A stretch of DNA of 64,000 nt, taken from contig JAQPZY010001232.1 in the NCBI GenBank assembly GCA_029931535.1, positions 1,302,001 through 1,366,000 of the forward strand, in the 5' to 3' direction. A model generated the notes under the pieces. That model worked only from the letters and a program-made list of their open reading frames with translations. It was not told the origin of the DNA and searched no databases. The stretch is from Margaritifera margaritifera. Its lineage: Eukaryota; Mollusca; Bivalvia; Unionida; Margaritiferidae. The translations under genes were made by a program, and so were the position numbers. This document shows positions 38,451 through 49,139 of the stretch, in pieces; position 1 is the first letter of the stretch, and each line of letters opens with the position of its first letter.

Positions 38451-38627
38451 ATGAAGTCCTTTTTCTTGAACATTTCTCCACGGGGCTTGACTGAAATGGA
38501 AAGTGCAGCCGTGAATGACCGGGTCATCAAACACACTTCATAGTCCTTGCCAGATCCGTGTCTCGAAGTCCGCCACAAAGGAGGTCACAACAGGTTCCGC
38601 CGGTAGATGTATAACAGCCCTGAACAC
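38451..38627 (-). pseudogene. MULE pseudogene exon 6 (second Asp)
   Basis: 177 bp, 59 codons. VFRAVIHLPAEPVVTSFVAD then FETRIWQGL, a TGA (38540-38538, probably CGA to TGA), then SVFDDPVIHGCTFHFSQAPW. Apart from that stop the frame is intact. Confidence 0.87.
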
Positions 38628-38781
38628 CTGTGTATATGCAAGGAAACATATCATTATTAACAACGTACATGTTAGAAATCATATTGAAATTAAAATATTT
38701 ACTGTGTTTCTTACAGCACATACACATATTTATCTATATGCAAGATCAAGATTATTCATTTATAATTAAAAAGAAACATAC

Positions 38782-39061
38782 CTTTTTATAATCTCTTTTG
38801 CTTTTTGCCGACATCAAGCTCAAACACAGTGGTAACTGTTTCATGTCATCGCCGGACTTCACGAAGGTGTGGATTGACAGGAGCTGATAAAACGCATCCT
38901 TGACAATCTTGAAGGTTCCATCAATGAACAATGTCTTTGCCTTGGACAGCAGCTCCAGCTGTTTGTCAGTGGTGAGGACCAGGTGTCGTCTGTTGCTCAT
39001 CCTAACATCGACCCTGAAGAAATGGTTCGGGTATATGTGACATAATAAAGTCTGCGTCCAA
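38782..39061 (-). pseudogene. MULE pseudogene exon 5 (transposase core, first Asp)
   Basis: 280 bp between TTTTTCAG and AAG|GTATGT. The first part reads LDADFIMSHIPEPFLQG and then shifts frame to DVRMSNRRHLVLTTDKQLEL. A single extra base explains this, because 279 bp would be 93 whole codons. It contains FIDGTFKIVKDAFYQLLSIH with the first catalytic Asp. Confidence 0.87.
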
Positions 39062-39163
39062 CTGAAAAATAAATTGTTAAATGTATATATTAAATTGTTA
39101 TTTATTGATTTATCCATGCATTTGTTGTTATTACAAAATATTAATAATTGACACGCTAGTTAC

Positions 39164-39648
39164 CTCAAAAGTTAGGTCACGAGGATTGCTTGATCGCATG
39201 GTCTCTCGTGCTCTGTTACATATCCTGACCTTTGTCGAATACGCTGGTCGCGAGTGTTCTGGCTGCCGAGGGTCAGCATACACCTGTAGAACGTCGTTAG
39301 CCTGGGTAAAAGTCCGGTCAATTTTCTTAAATTTTTAGTTTTCGAAATTGACGGCCTGGGTACATGCGAAAATTGAGCGCAGCGCCCTCTGCTTTACCCT
39401 CGGATTAAATAGGATAATGTCACGTTCGATAACTCTGATTAAGTTGTCCCGAAATAGGTACGGCCACAATCTCAAAAGGGTGCCATTAATGAATGATAAT
39501 CTAATTTCGACCGATTATCAGAGAGGGAATAAAAATAAAAGAATATATTGGCAAAACAAACATATATCAACGACTGTACCCAGGCTAGAACGTCGTCTAC
39601 TATGGTGTTCGCCGACCCGAGAATGTCGCCAAAAGCTAAAGTCTTCAG
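39164..39648 (-). pseudogene. MULE pseudogene exon 4, split by a MITE
   Basis: The exon is 485 bp. Removing 288 bp of MITE plus one 11-bp target copy leaves 186 bp, exactly 62 codons in phase 0 to 0. The two halves read LKTLAFGDILGSANTIVDDV and VYADPRQPEHSRPAY...DLTFE. The insertion (299 bp) breaks the frame. Confidence 0.85.
39287..39596. mobile_element. 288-bp MITE with 11-bp target-site duplication
   Basis: TAGAACGTCGT occurs at 39287-39297 and 39586-39596, flanking an element at 39298-39585. The element has inverted ends GCCTGGGTA (39300-39308) and its complement TACCCAGGC (39577-39585). A further GCCTGGGTAC lies inside at about 39354, and a near-palindrome CCGGTCAATTTT...GAAATTGACGG is next to the left end. 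An 11-bp (or 9-11 bp) duplication fits a Mutator-like element. It has no coding capacity. Confidence 0.88.
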
Positions 39649-39736
39649 CTAAAATAAATAATCTAGTCACTGATATTATTGATTTCATACATTAAGGGAT
39701 GCATCTAGTTGCTAGATGTTATTATCGTTTAAAGTA

Positions 39737-39743
<7 letters not shown>

Positions 39744-39800
<57 letters not shown>
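39744..39800. repeat. (TA)n microsatellite
   Basis: About 28 TA units in intron 3 of the MULE pseudogene. The two overlapping open frames across it are artefacts of the repeat and exon 3. Confidence 0.97.
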
Positions 39801-39803
<3 letters not shown>

Positions 39804-39897
39804 ATTTGATTAACACAATTATATTTATGGTTATAATAGTGTTATTACTGTGTATATCACATTTTACTAATGTAACAAAAACATACTTCATACATAC

Positions 39898-40198
39898 CTT
39901 AGACCATTTCACCGCTATGAGAGATCCTGACATCGATGGATGTCTATGGGAATGTTGGCTGCTGGTGAAGACGGCTCCCCGTTGTTTCACAACTACAGAG
40001 CACGTGCTGGATTTTCCGCTGACGTCGCATCGCCACTCCATCACCCCGCTCTTTAATTCCCTCTTAAACGTGTTGTTGTACCCATCGCTGGACATCAGCT
40101 TCCTCTTTCTCCTTTCCGTATCCGTATCAACTACTTTAAATGTGACCCGTGCTTCTAGTTCCCTGACCGTATCCGTAATGGAATCTTCGACAAGTGAC
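39898..40198 (-). pseudogene. MULE pseudogene exon 3 (FLYWCH-like domain)
   Basis: 301 bp (phase 2 to 0), open throughout. YNNTFKRELKSGVMEWRCDV, then C after eight residues and HSHRH, give the Trp/Cys/Cys/His/His pattern of a FLYWCH-type zinc finger. The donor is AAG|GTATGT. Confidence 0.82.
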
Positions 40199-40365
40199 CT
40201 TCAATATAAAATGGAGGTTAATTTAATTTTCACTTAAATATTTATTGTTATAAATTTTGTATTGAATTACTTTTTAAAACATGAATAACTTTTATACGGC
40301 TGGTTTATGTATAATTCCATATATACGTCTTTACTGAAAAATTTAAAACACTTTGAATTAATGAA

Positions 40366-40445
40366 GTACTGTACGTATGGATGATATACTGTACGTATGG
40401 ATGATATACTGTACGTATGGATGATATACTGTACGTATATGGATA
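40366..40445. repeat. 20-bp minisatellite, about 4 copies
   Basis: Four copies of ACTGTACGTATGGATGATAT in the MULE pseudogene's intron 2. The last copy is slightly changed. Confidence 0.93.
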
Positions 40446-40470
40446 AAATACTAGATATCAAGTTACTTAC

Positions 40471-40551
40471 ATTTCATCTTCTTCCACAAGTTCTCGGTGG
40501 ATACGTGTGACGTTGAATGTCGTGTCACCATCAACTGTTGTCATGTCAGGT
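40471..40551 (-). pseudogene. MULE pseudogene exon 2
   Basis: 81 bp between CTTCCAG and GAAAT|GTAAGT, encoding PDMTTVDGDTTFNVTRIHRE then LVEEDE. Phase is 2 to 2, matching its neighbours. Confidence 0.75.
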
Positions 40552-40749
40552 CTGGAAGTAGAAAATAACGAAAAGATAAACATCCATTTTCATCAAAATA
40601 GTGAGAAGAAAAAAAATTACTATAGTCAGAGTCTACTATATAACGTACATTTTGATAATGTTACATTGTCATGAAAAAATGTATTATTAAAAATATACAA
40701 AAAGATATAACTGCTCCTTATAATACATACATTAGTAAGGTATAATTAC

Positions 40750-40955
40750 ATCTGTGTGACAGACGAGTTCTCTGCCGGGACACTAGCGTCATTTTCCTGA
40801 GAGACAACGCTGGTTTCATCATCCGAAAAAACGTGTTCTTCGGGAACGCTGTTGTCCGTCTGAATCGTCACGGCTGACGGCTCTGTCACAGAAGCACGGC
40901 TGTCGTCCGTCTGCCGCGAAATGGATAGAGTGTCAAATGGTGCATCTGGCATCAA
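40750..40955 (-). pseudogene. MULE pseudogene exon 1
   Basis: From ATG at 40955 the frame is an acidic, Ser/Thr/Asp-rich N-terminus (MMPDAPFDTLSISRQTDDSR...). It has no named domain. It ends CAGAT|GTAATT in phase 2. The start is the first ATG pair of the frame. Confidence 0.7.
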
Positions 40956-42290
40956 GTAACAATTCTTGCTTCGAAAGTAAACGTCTCTGTTGTTTCTCGA
41001 CCAGCGTCAATATTGCTCTCTGCTTACTCCTGAAAGGCGTGCGTTATTTAACGTGATTATTTAATGCTTACAGACATTTTTTGAAATAATGGATATTGTC
41101 ATCATTTCGTCTTTCTATTTTTCTGCTTGTTCTCGCCACGAAGCAGAACGAAGTAATTATTTCAAAAAATTTACCAAATAATAGCACATGATGTAGCGCA
41201 TTTAGATAAAGTTGAATTTAATGAGAGAAATAACAAAAATTAACAAAACATACTTTAAAGTTCTCACATGATTTACAGGAAATCGTGTTATCATTTAGAA
41301 CAAGAATCACAGCTCATCGCCTGTTGAAAGGCACGAACTCTTTTCGCACATGAGTCTCAATTGTCAGACATTTTGAGAATGATGACGAAAGTGTGTCTTC
41401 CCCATATTTAAAGGAATGTCTGTTTGTCCCATCATATTATCGCCGTCTGTTTAATACTTTGTTTGATCAGTACTCCCTTAATTAATTTAATTCCAGACAA
41501 TAATAGTGAGAGCATCTGACAATCAATGTGCAAAACCTGTTTGATTAATGCCGCTATAGTTAAAGCAATTTTGATGTCATTTGCCAATTTACTGCATTTA
41601 ATACCATTATAGAACACAAAATATAATGCTGACTTGAAATAACTTAGTGATCCTTGGTTACATGGAAGTGATATTATATTATATATGTATTAATATAATA
41701 AAATATCTATTCAGAAATAAATATTTAATGGATTTAATATGTGCTTTAACTAAAATATTTTCAAATGTTTTAAAGGTTAAAATGAAAATAAGTTGGTTTA
41801 CTGGTTCGAGATTTTACTCAAAAGATAAAAATTCAATACTATTGTGTTACTCATCAATAACTCTTTGCACACTTTTTTTGTAGGTAAATATAATGCTAAG
41901 AAAGCACGATTTGCATGAGAAATCAATAACAAATATGGGCAAATGTATATGCTTTACTGTTATTATAGTGTTGAAAGTCGGAAATACTGGCCTGATTTAT
42001 GAAAAGTTTCAAAATGTTTTTCAGATATATTAATTCAAAGAATAACTTTATATTATCTTAAGTATAAACATTGAACAATTATTTTGGTTAAAAAAATCTA
42101 AATGCGATAGCTCATATCTATTTCGTTCTGATTTCGGCTAGAAGTATTCTAATAACTATCTTATATAAATTTAAGAGCTGAAAATCAACCTAATACATTA
42201 TCTTACTATGTTTACAAAAACAGTAATAATTACTAAAATAAATCAGGTATGTATGTTCCATTGTTTTTCTTATGATATTTCACATGGTTC
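40956..42290. other. Intergenic, no gene recognised
   Basis: AT-rich sequence without conserved coding on either strand. Confidence 0.5.
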
Positions 42291-42294
42291 GAAT

Positions 42295-42395
42295 CATCCT
42301 GGCATTTGGTCCAAATCGGCCCGTAATTTGGTCCGAATCAGCCCGTAATTTGGGTCGAATCAGCCATGGTCCGAATCAGCTAGCATATTAACACA
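42295..42395. repeat. Short tandem array, about 20-22-bp unit
   Basis: About four to five imperfect copies of a TTTGGTCCGAATCAGCCCGT unit. The last ones are shortened and vary in spacing. Confidence 0.8.
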
Positions 42396-42758
42396 ACATG
42401 GCGGCAAAAACCTGATTTAACATAGAATTTCCCATCCTGTCCCTAGAGTACCGTCCGATGCTACTTGTGTCCAAGCCAGCACATTAGAAAAAATGTAATA
42501 CCCGACTACACGATTAATTAATGCACGAACCCCCACCCACAGTCCCCACCCCCGGGAGCCGAGACTCGATTTCGAGGTCTGTCCAGTAATATACAGACAC
42601 AGATGCAAAAACTTCGTCATAATAAGAAAACGATACCATCCAAACACATATCATCATGTATACATTTATTCTATAGTTTTTAGCCGCATATAACGAATAT
42701 TGATATGTTTATGAAATACTGAACATGTCTCACTACTTGAACGATAAATAAAAAATAC

Positions 42759-42845
42759 CTGGTGCCGTGGTCCATCAAATGAACTTCTTCTTCTTCTTCT
42801 TCACACGGACACGTTGCAGTACCAAGTACAGGATTCACTTGACTC
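42759..42845 (-). other. Possible orphan exon, unproven
   Basis: An 87-bp stretch lies between AAACAG and CAG|GTATTT with one open frame (SQVNPVLGTATCPCEEEEEE then VHLMDHGTR). The Glu run comes from a (GAA)6 microsatellite. No family was recognised and no partner exon is known, so it may be chance. Confidence 0.2.
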
Positions 42846-42909
42846 CTGTTTGAATATAAGATTTCACAAAAAAAACCCATATAGATTTCTCATTCATAAA
42901 TCTAAGTCT

Positions 42910-42910
<1 letters not shown>

Positions 42911-42972
<62 letters not shown>
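42911..42972. repeat. (GA)n microsatellite
   Basis: About 31 uninterrupted GA units. Confidence 0.98.
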
Positions 42973-42975
<3 letters not shown>

Positions 42976-44640
42976 GTGGAAGTGTTAAAACATGATGATC
43001 CATCGGCAACCTCTTCAACTATTAGAATGCTATTTATTTCGATTGATACATCGTCAAAATATTCCAAATTACTAAGTTAGAAGTATTAACTTGGCATCCA
43101 TCTTACTACTGACTATCCTAGTCTGACAAATAAATTGAAACTGGGAAACTGTCATAATAATAATTTTAAAAAATTTCTACCAATAAAATGTTTGGTTAAT
43201 GTAAGTTTACTTTGATTTAAGCATGTGGAGATAATTATTTTATGATCCTGAAAACGCTGTTTAACACGTATTAAAGATACTGTGCCGGAAAGCAGAATAC
43301 AGTTAGATGAGAAATCTGAAATGAAACAAGCAGGAAATGAATAATGCAATATGGAAGTCAAGACACTGAAGACCTAGACAATATGTGTGTAATTGGAGTA
43401 AGAACTGAAAGAGAAAGGGGTTTTGAAGAAGCAAACAGGAAATACATATTTGTTACAAGAAAAATATAAATTCAAGAGAATAGCTTTAACTCTCATTTGA
43501 ATACATTTATTCTATGTAAATGTAAAATTAGATTGCTATGCAAGGATCGTCTAATAAGGAAAATACTTTACCAATACGATTGATAACGAAAATGGTAAGT
43601 TATTTATTTAATAGCAGAGAATATATTTGTTGTTGGTTATTACAATATTTTAAATGAATTAATAAACAACATATCATTGTACATCAAAGACAAGAATGAA
43701 ACAGGGACTGTTTTATTCCTAATGGTTTCTATAACCTAGAAATGCACATGAACAAATTCAGAGATAGAATGACAGCAACTAGCAACAATGAATAGTGTAC
43801 TGATATTGTGTGCATGAAACATAACATTAAAGATTTCGGCACTCCGACCACTAAGTACACATTATGCATAACCAGCTACAAATCAACTACTGTAGTATTC
43901 AGTAACCAGAGTTTTATTCAGGCATCTACTGAATCGGATACACTTTGTGGGTGTTTCAAACATAACAGTGTATAGATTTCCCTGGATCAGATCAATAACA
44001 CAAAAATACCGTAATCTCTTTTATTCGTGTTTGGTAGAGTCCCTACATATTAAGAATATATTTCATGGTGACTTTGTTTCATACAATGTTTATGTTCATT
44101 GCAAGCAATTACAAAGAGGCACAATAAACATATTAAATATCTGCATTAAAAATGAAGATAAAAAGGTAATAGATTTTTACGGTTTGCCTGTAACATATGT
44201 TTTTCACGTTAAGTAAATGGGAGAGATATCTTTAAGAGATCCTAGTGATCTTAATTTTAAATTTGCAAAGAAACCAGAGGAAAAGACGTAATAATTGGTC
44301 AATCGATAAACAATGAATTAAAATGAAACGATAACTAGACAGTTTGTACAAAGATGCGTTGATACTCAGATGCGTAAGACTTTGAGGGACAATAATTTGA
44401 AAGATATAACAACATGTCGACAACAAACTATCTTCTATTCAACAGAGTTGTTTTGAAAGAACCAACAAAATTCAAGTGTGGCAAAAACAGACTGACGACA
44501 ACAGGAAAAATAGTTTAGGTGCACAGTTTAAACAGAGATCTAATACCCTGTCTAATGTTGTACAGATATTGAAATCTGTTAGTGAGAGCGCATGAGAAAT
44601 ACCCAATATGCAAACAGTACTTACAAATTATTGAATTAAG
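42973..44640. other. Intergenic, no gene recognised
   Basis: AT-rich with no conserved coding. The ORF at 43947-44216 has no recognised domain. Confidence 0.45.
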
Positions 44641-44649
44641 AGATGGACT

Positions 44650-44875
44650 CCATTCCGTACTACCGCGTGAAAACAAAAACACTCCCATATTCCTGGACCT
44701 TGGTGATATTTCAGAGCTGGGTCACTTTCAGTACTGCTTCGTGAAAACAGAAAACACACTCATATTCCTGGACCATAGTGATATTTCAGTGCTGGGCCAC
44801 ATTCCGTACTACTGTGTGTAAATAGAAAACACACCCATGTTCCTGGACAATAGTGTTATTGCAGTGCTGAATCAT
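44650..44875. repeat. About 84-bp tandem repeat, 2.7 copies
   Basis: Units share CATATTCCTGGACC, TGATATTTCAG, GCTGGGCCAC and TACTGCTTCGTGAAAACAGA. The ORF at 44582-44821 reads through the array because 84 is a multiple of three. Confidence 0.85.
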
Positions 44876-45206
44876 TAGTAAATAAAAAAAAGTCCCTTGA
44901 TTTCCTACACCACGTTATTAGTTCCTTATTGTGAAAAATTACAGCATAAAAAATCTTTATGGAGCATAACTGATGTAGCAAAGCTACAATGTGATAAACT
45001 CAACAGTGTTCACTTAGGTGATATACATATTCAATGAGTTTTACATAAAAGCAACAATCTCGGTATCACTAGATAATGTGTTTTCGTTTACCATTCAGGA
45101 TTGGAGAAAAGCATGGTAAAACATGGTGGCGATACAAAAGAACATTCAAGAAAATATAAAAGTTGATTTGCCGATTTCAAACATAAAATATGTACTACAA
45201 TATTAC

Positions 45207-45209
<3 letters not shown>

Positions 45210-45297
<88 letters not shown>
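45210..45297. repeat. (TA)n(TG)n compound microsatellite
   Basis: About 30 TA units followed by about 14 TG units. Confidence 0.98.
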
Positions 45298-45300
<3 letters not shown>

Positions 45301-46199
45301 CTTCATTCAGCACCTTCAACACCTTTTGTTAGATAAATGAACTTCAGATTTAAAACTAACCAGTACAGCAGCCTACCCTTGTCATGCAGCTCATTTTAAT
45401 GCAACAAACTGGTTAATTCACCTTAACCAGATTAACATAGCAAATGCATTTAACGAGATACAAATTTACTTGACTGAATCTACATTTTTTACACATAGGC
45501 CACTGAATTTATTTGACAACTACACTTTACAATTTGACAGTGATGACTCTATGAAAGATACAGATCACAGTGAAACATGAGATTCTGGCAGAAATCAACT
45601 AAACTGGGCAGTGTGGATGGCAACAGTTGGTCTTAGACTTTCCTACTGACATTTGATAGGGCTAAAATGTTCTGTCCCCTGATCAGAGGACTGCCAAAGG
45701 CAGTATAGGTACTGTACTAGGTATTGTTCCAAATACTGTTCCTCCGTTAGTTAATTAAATCAGTATACAAATTTAACATTTCTTGGCTTGTTTAACTTTG
45801 CCATTACCTGATATTGTATTTTTTAAAATCTATTTGTAGTCCACTCATTAAGTTGATAAGTTGTGTCTGATGAATTTTTTGAGGAGTTACAAAACCTTTT
45901 CTTCATCTGTTAGGTTTATACAAAAAAATTATGTGAATATTTTCGAATGATCGAGTGTATTCAAAGTCATCTCTGGTGTAATCTTCACGATCTTCATATT
46001 CCTCCATTTTAAAAATCATTTAAATAGTCAAAACTAGATAAGTCACAGTTGCAAAAAAAAAAAAAAAAAATGAAAAAGTCGAAAAGACGTATACAATATT
46101 TGTAAATGCCAGACCTGCACAAATCTGTAAATTATTGTCAGGTGTCGTGATTTACACTGTGAAATCGTTGATCATCAGATTTATTCAGATTGACAATTT

Positions 46200-46349
46200 G
46201 GGTATTTTAGAAAATGACATGTGGTTTGTCGTTCAGATGTGTTGGTATCTGCAAATCCACTTCTAAAATCCATCTCGTGCCATTAACATCGGAGATGTTT
46301 AACAAATTCTTCTCTAACCATCTAATTTGTTCATCATTTGCCCAGTTGA

Positions 46350-46414
<65 letters not shown>

Positions 46415-47115
46415 ATGTAATGGCTTATAGAACAACCATTGAGGTTACGGGAACCCATGTACATAGTGTTCGTGATTTGATTGAGCATGCCTATCTGGGA
46501 TCATGCAAGTATCACTTTTAATTCCACTCTCAGTCATCAGAATAATGCATTAGTCTGTCAAATCTTCAAGTATTACGATATATATCTTTCAACTGGCATC
46601 ATGGATAGTCCTGGTGCAATGCAATAATGTGCTGGGTCAAGTTTGTAGTATTTCATACAGACATAACTGAACTCCACGAAGATGTCACACACCATTTAAG
46701 TATCATTTTTTCACGTAATAGTTATGCAGATCACCTAATGTTTGGAGGTTGAAATGAACCATTACATCATGTGTATACTGGTAATTGTCATTTGATATGT
46801 TCGAATCACTCAGACTTGAATATAGCTTTATTTGGGATATAGATGTTTCATAGAATTTATCGAAACTATCCATGTACTCATACGGATAGATGTTCTTTCT
46901 CAGAAGTTTAGGTTTCAATGTACCAAAATGTTTCATTGTCTCAGTGAATTTGCCATCTTTAATTTTTTTAGCCAGCTGTTCTAGAGATTTACCCATGAAC
47001 CTAACACTACAACTCTAATTGCCTTTTAACTGTGCTGTCCTTGCCATCCTTCATGAACCTATTGACTATGAAATCTTGCCTGAATGAAATATATTTTTCT
47101 CCATTATTTTTAAGT
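46200..47115 (-). pseudogene. Protein-primed B-family DNA polymerase fossil (Polinton/Maverick-like)
   Basis: Several short minus-strand segments match the type-B polymerases of Polinton/Maverick-type elements, in the right order. They are a SFRQDFIVNRFMKDGKD stretch (about 47065-47110), the open frame 46703-46996 with YPYEYMDSFDKFYETSIS and a SDSNISNDNY motif, KYYKLDPAHYCIAPG (about 46600-46660), and ILEVDL followed by HLND (about 46210-46270). They lie in different frames with stops between, and a (GT)n microsatellite splits the last part. No capsid, integrase or terminal repeat was recognised. It is a dead fragment of a virus-like mobile element. Confidence 0.75.
46352..46412. repeat. (GT)n microsatellite
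   Basis: About 30 GT units inside the DNA polymerase fossil. The Cys-Val and Thr-His frames over it are artefacts. Confidence 0.98.
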
Positions 47116-48030
47116 TCTTTGTATGCTATTTTGTTATCCTACCCGAACACTTATAAAATACCTGAATACAATCAGTACTTTTTTAAAAATCTACTGGACT
47201 GTAACATTTATTCAAAGACTTTACGTACATGCAGAACTCCGATGGAATGTACTTAGTTGTTTGCAGTAATTGCATCTTTCGGTGCAAGCCTTGTCATCAT
47301 CTCAACGTCCAATGTTCAAAATTTAATCCTGTCAAGCATCCATGTCGTGTTTTCGCTAATATCCTGTCCAAAATTTGGTATTTTAAATGCCAAAAAATTG
47401 TCAATTACATCCTATGGCAAAATTATCTCTACTCAATTGTCTCTCCATCCTGTGTTTGTCCAATCCTCGAGTCAAGTTGAACTTTTACAGAACCAAAAAG
47501 GTCCACTCTTTGAAATCATAATTGTTTCGTATACGCTAAGTGTCATTCAAAAATGTATATCAATCTTGATAGTTACCACCGTAAAATTTGCATTCGTTTA
47601 TATTTCTCTTAAATGAACGTCCAAGCTTTTTTGTGATTATTCTGTGCCAATTTGCCTATTCGTTCGTCTAAGTTCCTTTCTTATTTGTGTTGTGGTAATC
47701 ACAATAAAGAATAAACAACGTGATCTAAGAAGTCGAGGGTATTTTTCATAGTAATAGTAATGAGAGAACTGGCATCTGATTTACTCATTGATTGATTTGT
47801 TAAAAATATTTTGCTTGTTGTGTGTGGACGACAGCAAAAGCAAAATATGTCATCGTTATTTTATTTTAACAGGTGGTTCAGAATTTGTATTACTTACCTG
47901 CTCATGTAGTTAGATAGTAAGTGATCTATATGTTTTTGTTTTTTTTGTTTTGTTTATTTTTTAATTTTTATTTCAACAGTTTCAAAATATCATTAAATTC
48001 ATGAGCAGAGAAAATACAAATCTCTGTTAT
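47116..48030. other. Intergenic, no gene recognised
   Basis: Might contain further decayed parts of the polymerase element upstream of the recognised segments, but none could be supported. The plus-strand ORFs at 47229-47616 have no recognised domain. Confidence 0.4.
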
Positions 48031-48035
48031 ATCCT

Positions 48036-48890
48036 ACAATTCTGATGTGGTTTCATCGTTTTAAAGATGATCCACGCTCTGGAAGACCCTTGTCTGCGAT
48101 TGATGAGCGGGAAGTGGCTGCTGTGAAGAGAGCAAATAATGAAAATGCTTGATACACAGTGGAAGATATTTCTATTATCAAGGGCATTAATTTGTCAGCT
48201 GTTTTTAATATACTGAAGAATCATTTGAAGGTCAGAAAGGTTTGCAGGACGGGTCCTGCATTTGTTGACGGCTGACCAAAAACAGACTCGCCAAATATGA
48301 AAAGAGTGACCAGAGACGTTTGAATGAGATTGTCACAGATGATGAAACATGTATTTACTTTTTTGGAGCCGGCTTCAGAGAAAATAATAAAGTTTGGATC
48401 GGGAAAAAAAAAACCGAGCCGAGACCACAAATCGCTCGAAGTAGTCGGACTGTCAAGTGAGTTTTATACGCATTATATTTCGATGAAAAATGCCCGTTCG
48501 TCCAGGTACCTGTACCTGACTCTGTTAGTGTCGCTGGCCATTTGTATGCTTCTAAAGTGTTGCCAAAAGTTGCGGATCACTACCGAACCACCCGTCTGCG
48601 CACCGGTACCTGAAGAAAATAGCGTACCAATGGGGGGGGGGGGGGCGGTTGCCTCGGGCGCCAGAGGTCTTGGGGCGCCAAAACAGCTAATAAAAATTCG
48701 GGCCTCGTATTCTGGGCGCCATTTACCCTTTGTGCGCCACTGTCCGAAGTATCCATCTACTCTAAGACAACCCACCAGCGCATAAATCCACCACAGCGAC
48801 AGACTTCCTGAAGGAGCACAACATTCAAACTTTGCAACATCCTTCATATAATCCTGATTTAGCTCTAAGTGGCTGAATCCCGTTATCAAA
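48036..48890 (+). pseudogene. mariner-family transposase remnant
   Basis: Frames across this stretch carry FKDDPRSGRPLSAIDEREV (helix-turn-helix region), INLSAVFNILKNHLKVRKV, a TDDET segment where the first catalytic Asp lies (mariner GDETW), a YFDEKCP-like segment, DNPPAHKSTTATDFLKEHNI (second Asp) and HPSYNPDLALSG (third catalytic position changed). There are several frameshifts and stops. A G-rich piece interrupts it at about 48626-48755. No terminal repeats were identified. Confidence 0.85.
48626..48755. mobile_element. hAT-like MITE fragment inserted in the mariner remnant
   Basis: The reverse complement starts CAGTGGCGCACAAAGGGTAA and includes GGCGCCCAGAATACGAGGCC, GGCGCCCGAGGC and a C-run. 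CAGTGGCG is a typical hAT terminus. The mariner reading resumes on both sides. Flanks GTACCAAT and GTATCCAT are possible decayed 8-bp target copies, but the exact borders are unclear. Confidence 0.5.
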
Positions 48891-49029
48891 GATTCGCTGA
48901 GGGGCAGATGATTTGTGCGGTTTAACGCCATTTTTCAGCACATACTAGGCTATACATGGCGGCCAGTATATTTGGTGGAGGAAGACCACGTAAAGAACCA
49001 CGTGAAGCTACTGGCAAGGTCCTGACATA

Positions 49030-49132
49030 CCCCCTTTGATCGAGCCGAGATTCAAATCCACGCGGACAGAAGTGAGATATGAGTGATCTGTAAAGACGAG
49101 CGCCTTGGACCACTCGGCCACCCGGGGCCCAC
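49030..49132 (-). mobile_element. tRNA-like sequence (Ser/Leu-type), pseudo-tRNA or SINE head
   Basis: On the minus strand, GGGTGGCCGAGTGGTCCAAG holds a perfect box A (TGGCCGAGTGG). About 50 nt later GGATTTGAATCTC is a decayed box B, with a long variable-arm-like spacer between. The acceptor stem does not pair, so a functional tRNA is unlikely. Confidence 0.55.
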
Positions 49133-49139
49133 CAGCGAA

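Larger units (their letters stand above)
37740..40955 (-). pseudogene. FLYWCH/MULE-transposase-domain gene, inactivated
   Basis: Seven exons with good splice sites: 40750-40955, 40471-40551, 39898-40198, 39164-39648, 38782-39061, 38451-38627 and 37740-38190. Exon 3 is a FLYWCH-type zinc-binding domain (MEWRCDVSGKSSTCSV, then HSHRH). Exons 5-7 are a MULE transposase core: catalytic Asp in FIDGTFKIV, Asp in FVADFET, a CTFHF motif, and Glu in NNDVEG. At least five lesions are visible: a 288-bp MITE in exon 4, a 1-nt insertion in exon 5 (about 39009-39014), TGA at 38540-38538, a 1-nt insertion in exon 7 (about 38120), and TAG at 37997-37995 replacing the Trp of EGWHH. With these removed, all exon lengths and phases fit. 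It ends 717 bp upstream of the ATE1 start, same strand. Such host-like MULE genes are numerous in invertebrate genomes. Confidence 0.88.

Noticed and set aside
39348..39695. 115-residue plus-strand open frame
   Set aside because: It lies in the MITE and antisense to the MULE pseudogene exon.
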